From Psychrobacter glacincola (GTDB lineage Bacteria; Pseudomonadota; Gammaproteobacteria; Pseudomonadales; Moraxellaceae): 64,000 nt of DNA. Shown here piece after piece: positions 32,366 to 40,244 of the stretch. The notes beneath the pieces were generated by a model. It had not been told where the DNA came from and searched no databases. It saw only the letters and a list, made by a program, of their open reading frames with translations. Positions within the stretch are counted from its first letter, which is position 1, and every line of letters starts with the position of its first letter. The position numbers and the translations under genes were made by a program. The DNA lies in contig NZ_CAJGZH010000001.1 in NCBI RefSeq assembly GCF_904846075.1, forward strand, positions 930,001 to 994,000. The letters are read 5' to 3'.

Positions 32366-32979
32366 GCGATTATCCTTTTATTATGTACCCCAATGCTATG
32401 ATTTGGTTTTGATGGCATTGCGGGTTTAAGAGATAAAATGGTCGGTCGTTATGGTCTTGGCTTTACGTTATAGAGATAGAAATGACGTAGAATTATTATT
32501 CGTTTTAGGAGTGGTGATAAGTAACGGTCTTGCCTTTATTATGGTCGATAGATTTTAAATTTCAAGCCATACGTCGAACAGATGCCACTGTTTTTGTACG
32601 ACGATTGCAACCGCTTTTCGACTTTGATATTTTTATGTCCATTTTTGAGCGGGTTATGACATTACAAATAACATTTAGAGCGTGACGAAATCAAGCGTTT
32701 CAGGTATACGTTTTGGCTACTGTTAAGGCGACAGAGTTGGAGGCGATTTGTGGTAATCTATGGGTGATGTCATAGTGCTTTATCGCTGAGTTTAAAATAT
32801 GAATAAAATGATGAAGGCTGATGAAAGCTGACGAAGGTTAGGACCTATTACGCATTCGACTAAGGCTATGCCGATGTGTGAATGTTAAATATTCCCTAAA
32901 AAATTAAAAGAATTCTAGCGATCATTCATCGCTTATAGTGCGTGCGCCCAACAGCGTAAAATAGACATGAAAATTAGGA
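32366..32979. other. 614-bp non-coding gap
   Basis: Divergent promoter region between phoH and the ubiH-like gene. No convincing gene is present. Three consecutive 10-bp units (GATGAAGGCT, GATGAAAGCT, GACGAAGGTT) lie at 32810-32839. Confidence 0.4.
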
Positions 32980-34293
32980 ATGATAATGCAGAATACTGAT
33001 GTAAATTTATCGAATGCTAAAAAAAAGTGTGAACATAAACAGGCAGCTACTGAGCAGCAAGTCCTCATCGCTGGCGGTGGTCATGTGGGATTGTCATTTG
33101 CACTGTTACTAGCGCATCATGGTATTGCTAGCACGTTATTAGAAAAAAACAGTTATCCAACCATCAGTCCAAATGATGACAGCAATCGCAGCCATTATTT
33201 AGATAGCCGCAATACAGCACTGTCACGTCGTACGGTACAGATCTATCAAGAGATTGGGTTATGGGATGAGTTGCAAAGTCATGCTTGTCGTATCGATGCG
33301 GTGCAAATTAGTGAGCAAGGCAGCTTTGGGCGTGCACAATTAAACAAAGCTGAAGAGCGGGTCGAGTCATTTGGACAAGTGATGGAAAATGCGTGGCTCG
33401 GACGTAAGCTTTTATTAGCTGCGCAGCAAGAGCCATTAATCACTTTGATCGATAATGCCAGTGTCAGCGCCGTGACCCAACAAGCGGATGGGGTGACGCT
33501 CAGCTTTAACTATTATGGTGAAGAAGAACATGAGCAGCAATTGCAGGCCAGTGTTTTAGTCGCTTGTGATGGTCGCGATTCGACGGTACGCCAATTATTA
33601 AATATTGGCACGACAACTTATGATTATCAGCAAACCGCTATCGTCGGTGTGGTAGAAACGGACAAGCCACACGAACATGTAGCGATTGAGCGTTTTAGTC
33701 CAGCAGGGCCATTGGCGGTGTTGCCACTGACCGATCCAGACGGCGATGGCAATGATGACTATCAGACAGGCTATAGACGCTCGGTAGTTTGGGTCTGCCC
33801 AAAAGGGGAAGAAAATAAATACTTAGCAGACGATGCGCATTTCTTAGCGACCTTGCAGCAAGCCTTTGGTGAGCGTGCGGGCACGTTTGTCGCTGCTGGT
33901 CGCCGCGGCGCTTATCCACTGACACGCGTGCTGGCAGATAAGCAAGTAGAGGGTCGCTGTGTCATCATGGGCAATGCTGCTCATACCTTGCATCCTGTCG
34001 CTGGTCAAGGTTTTAACCTTTGTATGCGCGATGCCCATGTGCTGGCACAAATGATGAGCGCGCAAGTACTAAAGGGCGAAGACATCGGCGATACGCAACT
34101 GTTAAAACGCTATGAGAAAGCACGGCTAAGCGATCAAAAACGCGTCATTCGCTTCTGTGATGCCGTGGTACATGGTTTTACCCATTCTAACCCAGCCATC
34201 AAGTTGGCAAGGAATGTGGCCTTGGTTGCCTTTGATAAACTGCCAAATATTAAGCCACTAGTCGCTAACTACGCGATGGGGTTAAAGTCCTAG
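32980..34293 (+). CDS. ubiH: FAD-dependent ubiquinone-synthesis hydroxylase, UbiH type
   Basis: Aromatic-ring monooxygenase using FAD, NAD(P)H and O2, acting on the polyprenyl-phenol ring in ubiquinone synthesis. The 437-residue protein has the FAD motif VLIAGGGHVGLSFALLLA, the middle DG motif LVACDGRDSTVRQLL and the second FAD motif VIMGNAAHTLHPVAGQGFNL. The 25 residues before the FAD motif are polar and possibly over-extended: ATG at 32980 and at 32986 are both usable. It is followed 73 bp later by a second family member; the pair probably modifies different ring positions. Confidence 0.88.
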   Translation: MIMQNTDVNLSNAKKKCEHKQAATEQQVLIAGGGHVGLSFALLLAHHGIASTLLEKNSYPTISPNDDSNRSHYLDSRNTALSRRTVQIYQEIGLWDELQSHACRIDAVQISEQGSFGRAQLNKAEERVESFGQVMENAWLGRKLLLAAQQEPLITLIDNASVSAVTQQADGVTLSFNYYGEEEHEQQLQASVLVACDGRDSTVRQLLNIGTTTYDYQQTAIVGVVETDKPHEHVAIERFSPAGPLAVLPLTDPDGDGNDDYQTGYRRSVVWVCPKGEENKYLADDAHFLATLQQAFGERAGTFVAAGRRGAYPLTRVLADKQVEGRCVIMGNAAHTLHPVAGQGFNLCMRDAHVLAQMMSAQVLKGEDIGDTQLLKRYEKARLSDQKRVIRFCDAVVHGFTHSNPAIKLARNVALVAFDKLPNIKPLVANYAMGLKS

Positions 34294-34366
34294 TTTGCCA
34301 TATCACGGTATATTAATGGTCTAGACCAATGTTCTATACGATTGCACTTAACTGTAGGAATAACTT

Positions 34367-35635
34367 ATGAAAAATAATCATACGCTGATTATCGGTAGCG
34401 GTATTGTTGGGGCAACGCTTGCTTTAAAGTTGGCGCAAGCAAAAATGCCTGTGACGTTAATTGATGCCCGTCCTGCACGTGATGACTCAGAATGGCAACA
34501 GGTGCTTGGCAAGCGGGATGCGCGCGTTTACGCCTTGAGTCTTGCCAGTATTAACTTACTTAAAGACGTGGGCGTATGGCAAAAGATAGCAGCATCAGAG
34601 CGCAAAGCGGACTACTCGCAAATGCAGGTGTGGCAACTAAACGGCATGGGTGAGCTATTATTTGGCGATAGCGGCGATAATCATCCTAAAAGTCATTTAC
34701 CGCAAATGCTCGGTAGCATGGTCGAGCCTGCTGTCATTGAACATGCGTTATGGCAACGCCTGTATGAAGATGATGTCAGTAATTATCTAACCATTATCGC
34801 GGGGCAAAAAGTCACAAACATGGATTGGTTAGGTGCAGAGCAAGGCTACCGTGTGACTTTAGATGATCATACTGCTATCGATGCGACGCTGCTGGTTGGT
34901 GCTGATGGTCGTGGCTCATTTGTGCGCCAGCAAGCAGCCATTGGAGTGGATACACTTGATTATAATCAAACCGCTATTTGCTGTGCGATTCACACCGAAA
35001 AACCGCATCAAGCAACTGCCCGTCAGGCGATGCTGCCCACAGGTACGCTGGCGTTATTGCCACTTGCTGATATTACTGATGCAGATAAAGCCAACCCACA
35101 ACATTGGCAGTCGATCGTGTGGACATTGCCGCGTAATCAAGCATTGGCGTTGATAGAGGAGGACGCGCGCATCATTGCTGATAAATTGGCGGCTGCCAGT
35201 AACTATGAGCTAGGTGCTATCACTCAGATTGAGTCAATCGCTAGCTTTCCACTGACCGCGCAACAAGCGAAAAGCTACGTCGCGGACAACCTAGTCTTGA
35301 TCGGTGATGCAGCGCATGGCGTCCATCCGCTGGCGGGTCAAGGGTTGAATTTAGGCATGCTCGATGTACAGGCTTTAAGCGAGCAATTGGCACATGATTT
35401 TGAACGTAGTGGTGGAACCAGTTGGGGCAGCAATCAAACGTTGCGTAGCTACGAGCGTTTGCGTCGTCCGCATAACAGTCTAATGATGCACAGCTTCTCG
35501 GCGCTTAACTGGCTATTTGCAGGGTCACTTGCACAGATGCGTCCTATTCAACAAATTCGTAATGAAGGTATGTATCGCGTTGGCAAAATCAAGCCATTGA
35601 TGCGTTTGTTTGCTAAACAGGCGAGTGGGGTTTAG
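34367..35635 (+). CDS. FAD-dependent ubiquinone-pathway hydroxylase, UbiI/UbiF (VisC) type
   Basis: A 422-residue paralogue of the preceding gene. FAD motifs are TLIIGSGIVGATLALKLA at the N-terminus, LLVGADGRGSFVRQQA in the middle and LVLIGDAAHGVHPLAGQGLN near residue 305. The last segment and KRDARVYALSLASINLL fit the UbiI/UbiF side of the family, while the neighbour fits UbiH. Which ring carbon it hydroxylates cannot be decided from sequence alone. Likely co-transcribed with ubiH. Confidence 0.85.
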   Translation: MKNNHTLIIGSGIVGATLALKLAQAKMPVTLIDARPARDDSEWQQVLGKRDARVYALSLASINLLKDVGVWQKIAASERKADYSQMQVWQLNGMGELLFGDSGDNHPKSHLPQMLGSMVEPAVIEHALWQRLYEDDVSNYLTIIAGQKVTNMDWLGAEQGYRVTLDDHTAIDATLLVGADGRGSFVRQQAAIGVDTLDYNQTAICCAIHTEKPHQATARQAMLPTGTLALLPLADITDADKANPQHWQSIVWTLPRNQALALIEEDARIIADKLAAASNYELGAITQIESIASFPLTAQQAKSYVADNLVLIGDAAHGVHPLAGQGLNLGMLDVQALSEQLAHDFERSGGTSWGSNQTLRSYERLRRPHNSLMMHSFSALNWLFAGSLAQMRPIQQIRNEGMYRVGKIKPLMRLFAKQASGV

Positions 35636-35674
35636 AGGTTTGAATGAAGTTATTAACTAAACTAAGGATGGCGT

Positions 35675-36394
35675 ATGAAGACTCAGTCATGGATGGCGAT
35701 AGCTGTCGTAATAGCTAGTTTTATTTTAGCCTCCTGCCAATCTACACCTAAAAATAATACAATAGATAAAAAGGCAGACAACACACCTAAAGTATTGATA
35801 GAACCACTTGCAGATACAGACAATGACGGCGTGCCCGATGAAATTGATAACTGTCCTAACACTGCTGAAGGGGTCAAGGTTGATCCCTATGGTTGTCCAG
35901 TGGCGGTCAATTTGATTGGGTCACTAGTAATGGATATTCGAGTCTATTTCACCTCAGATAGCCTTACCCTAACCAACGAAGCTTATTTAACTGAAGTACA
36001 AAAGGTCGCTGAAAAAACGCGTAACAACCTTAATTTAATTACCATTTTATCAGGCCATATCTCCAAAGCTGAAGCTGAAAACCGTCAATCCACTAACGCC
36101 ACGCCTAATAATAGGCGCTTAGCGAGTAATCGCGTGAAATTAGTCAAAGATTATTTAGTAGAGCAAGGGATTGTTGCTGATAAAATTTTAGCGTTTGATT
36201 GCAGGGATAAAATTCAGCTTGGTGTTAATAATGAAGGTGCTAATATTGAAACTGAAAAGCATGCTGCTGAAATGTCATTGTTGAATCAAAGAGTTTTTGG
36301 GGCGGTAATAGAAGCTGATAAAGCATATTCTAGGAATTACCCTGATGAGCAGCATTCTTTGAAGCATTATAAAGAAGTCTGTCAGCAGCTTTAG
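35675..36394 (+). CDS. OmpA-like lipoprotein with a calcium-type Asp-rich repeat (1 of 3)
   Basis: A 239-residue lipoprotein. The signal peptide ends in lipobox LASC (Cys21). Residues about 48-70 hold a thrombospondin type-3-like repeat, DTDNDGVPDEIDNCPNT, which in the family binds calcium. The C-terminal half is OmpA-like (beta strand VYFTSDSLTL, helix NNRRLASNRVKLVKDYL), so it should contact peptidoglycan from the outer membrane. The usual final OmpA motif NRR is weak here (LNQRVFGAVIE). It lies 40 bp after the hydroxylase pair. Two relatives follow at 36407 and 38397. Confidence 0.85.
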   Translation: MKTQSWMAIAVVIASFILASCQSTPKNNTIDKKADNTPKVLIEPLADTDNDGVPDEIDNCPNTAEGVKVDPYGCPVAVNLIGSLVMDIRVYFTSDSLTLTNEAYLTEVQKVAEKTRNNLNLITILSGHISKAEAENRQSTNATPNNRRLASNRVKLVKDYLVEQGIVADKILAFDCRDKIQLGVNNEGANIETEKHAAEMSLLNQRVFGAVIEADKAYSRNYPDEQHSLKHYKEVCQQL

Positions 36395-36406
36395 AAGAAA
36401 TAATTT

Positions 36407-37069
36407 ATGAATACGCTATTGAGAAGTATGCTTGTTGTTTTAATCAGCGTCTTAACGCTATCTGCATGTCAAACGCATGACTTGTCTAACCAAAAAGCTC
36501 AAACTATTAATTTGCCAATTATTCTGATGAATTTAGATAGCGACGGCGACGGCGTGCCTGATGATTTAGATCAATGTCCAAATACGACAGAAAACGTGGT
36601 AGTGGACGAAAGAGGTTGTCCTGAGATTACAAGTCTTATTGGTATGCCTCCAATGATGGAGTATCGTGCTTTTTTTACCAAGGATAGCAGTGAATTACTG
36701 CCACAGTATCATGATGAGCTTGATAGAGTAGCAGAACAGATGAATAACTATGATACGGCTACTATAAAAACTGAAGCTCATGTCTCGAAGGATGAGGTCA
36801 ATAAAGCTTCTACCTCAATGTTGCAATCAAACTCACTGGCTAAGAATAGAGCACTCATTGTCAAAAATTACCTAATTTTAAATCACAGAATTGAGCCTAG
36901 TCGTCTAACTACTCTTGATTGCGGTATTAAAGGTTCTATTGCACCTTCTGATACCGAGGAAGGCAGATCTATGAATCGTAGAGTTTATAGCTTAGTAACT
37001 GATTTAAAAAACCACAAAGCTAATTATCATCAAAATGACCTAGGCTCAAACAGGTGTATCGAGTTTTAG
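36407..37069 (+). CDS. OmpA-like lipoprotein with an Asp-rich repeat (2 of 3)
   Basis: A 220-residue paralogue of the preceding gene, 12 bp downstream. Lipobox LSAC (Cys21), Asp-rich repeat DSDGDGVPDDLDQCPNTTE at about 46-64, then an OmpA-like domain with AFFTKDSSELLPQYHDELD, NSLAKNRALIVKNYL and the final SMNRRVYSLV. The Asp-rich repeat is the best conserved part among the three proteins. Confidence 0.85.
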   Translation: MNTLLRSMLVVLISVLTLSACQTHDLSNQKAQTINLPIILMNLDSDGDGVPDDLDQCPNTTENVVVDERGCPEITSLIGMPPMMEYRAFFTKDSSELLPQYHDELDRVAEQMNNYDTATIKTEAHVSKDEVNKASTSMLQSNSLAKNRALIVKNYLILNHRIEPSRLTTLDCGIKGSIAPSDTEEGRSMNRRVYSLVTDLKNHKANYHQNDLGSNRCIEF

Positions 37070-37129
37070 TTTTTGTCATTTATTAATAAATAACCATAAG
37101 ATAAAAATAACTACTCGAAGGCAAATCTC

Positions 37130-38326
37130 ATGCTTATCCCTAAATACTGGGCGCAACACAAACAGCGCTTTGAATCGCTAGAAACGTCTAGTAAACCTTC
37201 CAAGCAAGCTACTATCAAACGTTATGGTTGGTCGGACGTCAGTCAAAGTGCAGCGTTAACTCATGCTAAATCACGAGTCAATGAGGCGCATAATCGCTGG
37301 CTGGCAGGTGAAGATATCTTACGCCGTGAGCGCAGGGAAGAGTATAACGAAGGCAATAGCATTCCTATTCGTGAAAAGATTATTGATAAGCATGATTTTC
37401 CAGAAAATGAACCATCTAATAATAGTGCAGCAGTAACGAAGCTTATCGTTACGCGCAACAGCTATGGCGCACAAGTCGCTAACGTCGATAATATCGCCAT
37501 TATCGATGTCGATAATGATGATTTATTGCGTCATAACTATCCTGATGATTATAACCATCATGGCTTTATGCATGCCTTTCTCGTTAATCAAAGCAATCCC
37601 GCCAGCAAAATTAAAATTTGGTTTTTTGTTGTTGTTTTTATACTCATCGCCAGTGTTATCGCTTGGTTGGGGTTGTCATGGTTATGGCTGTTAGTAGTTA
37701 TGTTTGTTGCCACTGCTTATTTGTGGCAACAAGCCAGTGCCAGAGACAAGACCCGAGCGCAAAAATATGCCGATGACGCCGCCTCGTTACTGCCCTATAT
37801 GACGGATTTGATCAAAAAACGTATTGTTAATCATCCTACCGAATGCTTTCGTTTATATCAAACACCTGCAGGCTTTCGTATTATTGCGACTCACGATGTT
37901 GTATCGCCAAGTGATAACGTGGTAGAAGATTGGTTTGCGTATTTCCATGCGGATACCAATTATTTCCGTCTGTGTCAGGTGCAACAGTGCTTTCGAGCGC
38001 GGATTACTGCCAAGCCGTGGCGTATGAGTGAGGTTGAAAATAAGAAGTTAGCTAAAGATATCCCTGCTAAGGACTTTTGGTTTGGCTCTGAGAACACAGA
38101 TATAGATAGTAGCATTGAGCATCGTCAAGATGAGTTAAAAGCGCGTAAACAATGGATGGCTGATTATGATAAGTATGCCAAAAACTATCGAGCATGCAGT
38201 TATATTGAGGGTTTTTCTGGCAAGGAAACTGTTGATAGAAATACAGCAGCTACGCAAGCTATTGATGCTTTTATCGAGTGGCATGATAGAGTTTGTCAGG
38301 TGGAAAAAAATCTAGAGATGGCTTAG
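37130..38326 (+). CDS. Hypothetical membrane protein
   Basis: A 398-residue protein of unrecognised family. The N-terminal 160 residues are charged and begin MLIPKYWAQHKQRFE. Two close membrane segments lie at about 163-200 (FFVVVFILIASVIAWLGL and WLWLLVVMFVATAYLW). The C-terminal part is cytoplasmic-looking, with several conserved-looking aromatic and Cys residues (ECFRLYQTPAGFRIIATHD, YFRLCQVQQCFRARITAKPW). It lies within the group of three OmpA-like lipoproteins and shows no relation to them. Confidence 0.7.
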   Translation: MLIPKYWAQHKQRFESLETSSKPSKQATIKRYGWSDVSQSAALTHAKSRVNEAHNRWLAGEDILRRERREEYNEGNSIPIREKIIDKHDFPENEPSNNSAAVTKLIVTRNSYGAQVANVDNIAIIDVDNDDLLRHNYPDDYNHHGFMHAFLVNQSNPASKIKIWFFVVVFILIASVIAWLGLSWLWLLVVMFVATAYLWQQASARDKTRAQKYADDAASLLPYMTDLIKKRIVNHPTECFRLYQTPAGFRIIATHDVVSPSDNVVEDWFAYFHADTNYFRLCQVQQCFRARITAKPWRMSEVENKKLAKDIPAKDFWFGSENTDIDSSIEHRQDELKARKQWMADYDKYAKNYRACSYIEGFSGKETVDRNTAATQAIDAFIEWHDRVCQVEKNLEMA

Positions 38327-38396
38327 GTTATACTTTTTTTAATTAATTTTTTACGAATGCTAAAGTAGTATTTAATTGTATAGAGGAAATCTACTG

Positions 38397-39035
38397 ATGA
38401 GACGTTATAGCGTTTTATTATTAACAGCGTCTATTGCTTTAGCTGGCTGCCAAACCACTACAGCTGTGCCGGCTAAAGAGTTACCTCAATATGAAAATAT
38501 CAGGACGATGCAAGCAGAGATTGATTCAGATAGCGATGGTGTTTCGGACAAGTCGGATTATTGCCCAAACACACCTCCAAACGTTATGATAGATGAGAAC
38601 GGCTGCCCACCTTCATTAGAAATTACTGACAAGAATTTCATAAAAGGAGAAGTTAGAGTCTATTATGATGAAAATAGTAGTGAGATAGATAGCAAGTATT
38701 TTGAAGAGTTAGATAGAGTAGGTGCGCTAATGCAAAAGCGCTTAGATATAGTGATAGTTATTGAGGCTCATATAAGTACACGCGAAGAAAGAAAGGGCTA
38801 TCAAACCCTTGCGAACAATCGTGCCGAAAAGCTTAAAAACTTTTTGATTTCTAAATATCAAGTCAATTGTAATCGCATTAAAACTCATGGTTATGGGGCA
38901 GAGCAACCTGTTGCTTCTTCTGATACTGAAGAAGCAGACCAGTACAACCGTCGCCTATATGCAGTATTCATTGATACCAAAAATAATATTGAAAACTTCA
39001 ATAATAGTAATGGAAAAAGCTGTCAGATATTTTGA
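38397..39035 (+). CDS. OmpA-like lipoprotein with an Asp-rich repeat (3 of 3)
   Basis: Third paralogue, 212 residues from the ATG at 38397, which has GAGGA about 12 bp upstream (a TTG at 38376 is in frame but without support). Lipobox LAGC (Cys18); Asp-rich repeat DSDSDGVSDKSDYCPNTPP; OmpA-like domain with VYYDENSSEIDSKYF, TLANNRAEKLKNFLIS and HGYGAEQPVASSDTEE then YNRRLYAVF, the most canonical of the three. It converges on lysO with a 28-bp gap. Confidence 0.85.
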   Translation: MRRYSVLLLTASIALAGCQTTTAVPAKELPQYENIRTMQAEIDSDSDGVSDKSDYCPNTPPNVMIDENGCPPSLEITDKNFIKGEVRVYYDENSSEIDSKYFEELDRVGALMQKRLDIVIVIEAHISTREERKGYQTLANNRAEKLKNFLISKYQVNCNRIKTHGYGAEQPVASSDTEEADQYNRRLYAVFIDTKNNIENFNNSNGKSCQIF

Positions 39036-39063
39036 CTTTAATAGTTTTTGAAAGTAATGAAAA

Positions 39064-39975
39064 CTACCCCAACGCCGAAAACACCACCATCAAAACTGGC
39101 GAGACAATATTAATAATAAAGCCAAAACTAATCGCCAATGGCACAACTTTTAGACCGCCAGATTGCTGAATAATTGGTAAGGTAAAGTCTAAGCTCGTCG
39201 CGCCGCCAAGCCCGACTGCTGCTGATGGATATTTACGCATAAACACGGGAATAAATATCAATGCAAAGAACTCACGCACCAAGTCATTAAATAGCGCGAC
39301 ACTGCCCCAAACCGCGCCATAAGCATCAGTCATCACAATCGCTGATAGCGAGTACCAACCAAATCCTGACGCCAGTGCCAAGCCTTTGGTCCACGATACC
39401 TCACTGAACATCAGCGCAAATATCAAGCCACCAACCAATACAGCTAGTGTAAAGATGACACTCATCTCAACGCCGCGCTTATTCAGCAGCACTTCTTTTA
39501 GCGTAATACCTGAGCCTTTTAAGCCAATGCCGACCAACAAAATTAATATCATCAGCATCACCGTCATGGTATTTTCAGGCGGCATATAATTGTCTGGTAA
39601 GAAATAACCAATCACCATACCAATGACCACACAAACGACTTGAGCGAGGCTACCACGGATACTCACGCGATGTTCTTTAGATTTTACGCTGGGTTTTTTG
39701 GCATGCCACGGGCGCAAATGATCGAATAACATCAGGGCAAACAAACCACTGCCAATTGTCAAAATCGATAGTATGGTCACATACAGCGCAATTTCGCCTA
39801 TCTGACTGCCAAGTCCTTCAACTTGTGACAGCTCGATACCAATCAGCGCTAAGATGATAAATACCAGATAAGATAAGCCTTTATCTGCAAGCTTTGTCAT
39901 GGTTGGATGAGAAGGAATGGCAAAGCCAATAAACATTGGCATTAATACCAGAACAAGGGTAACTAGGCTTTGCAT
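39064..39975 (-). CDS. lysO: Lysine exporter LysO family protein
   Basis: A 303-residue inner-membrane protein with about eight hydrophobic segments, matching the LysO/YbjE (DUF340) family that exports L-lysine in E. coli. Typical segments are LILLVGIGLKGSG near the middle and LASGFGWYSLSAIVMTDAYG with ATSLDFTLPIIQQSGG near the C-terminus, where conserved acidic residues lie. Export substrate is inferred from the family only. Confidence 0.88.
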   Translation of the reverse strand: MQSLVTLVLVLMPMFIGFAIPSHPTMTKLADKGLSYLVFIILALIGIELSQVEGLGSQIGEIALYVTILSILTIGSGLFALMLFDHLRPWHAKKPSVKSKEHRVSIRGSLAQVVCVVIGMVIGYFLPDNYMPPENTMTVMLMILILLVGIGLKGSGITLKEVLLNKRGVEMSVIFTLAVLVGGLIFALMFSEVSWTKGLALASGFGWYSLSAIVMTDAYGAVWGSVALFNDLVREFFALIFIPVFMRKYPSAAVGLGGATSLDFTLPIIQQSGGLKVVPLAISFGFIINIVSPVLMVVFSALG

Positions 39976-40244
39976 GGTGATTGGCTCGCGGCATTTTCAA
40001 AGGCGTTTTTAAGAAGCTGGAAATTGTATCACATGAAACGATCAATGCTGACATGAGCGGCTAAGATTCCGTGTAAAAGCCGACTGTTTAACGACCAACT
40101 ATTGAGCGTTAAGATAAAATCGTGAATCACTAAGCCGTAAGTCAGGATTTCATTCATGATAATTTGACTGCTAACAACGCTTAAGTATTTACCTGACCAA
40201 CTTTTGTTGCTACATTAATAGACTTACTATATTTGGCTTGCCTC

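Noticed and set aside
32810..32839. Three 10-bp GATGAAGGCT-like units as a regulatory array
   Set aside because: Too short and degenerate to distinguish from chance; kept only as a note in the gap entry.
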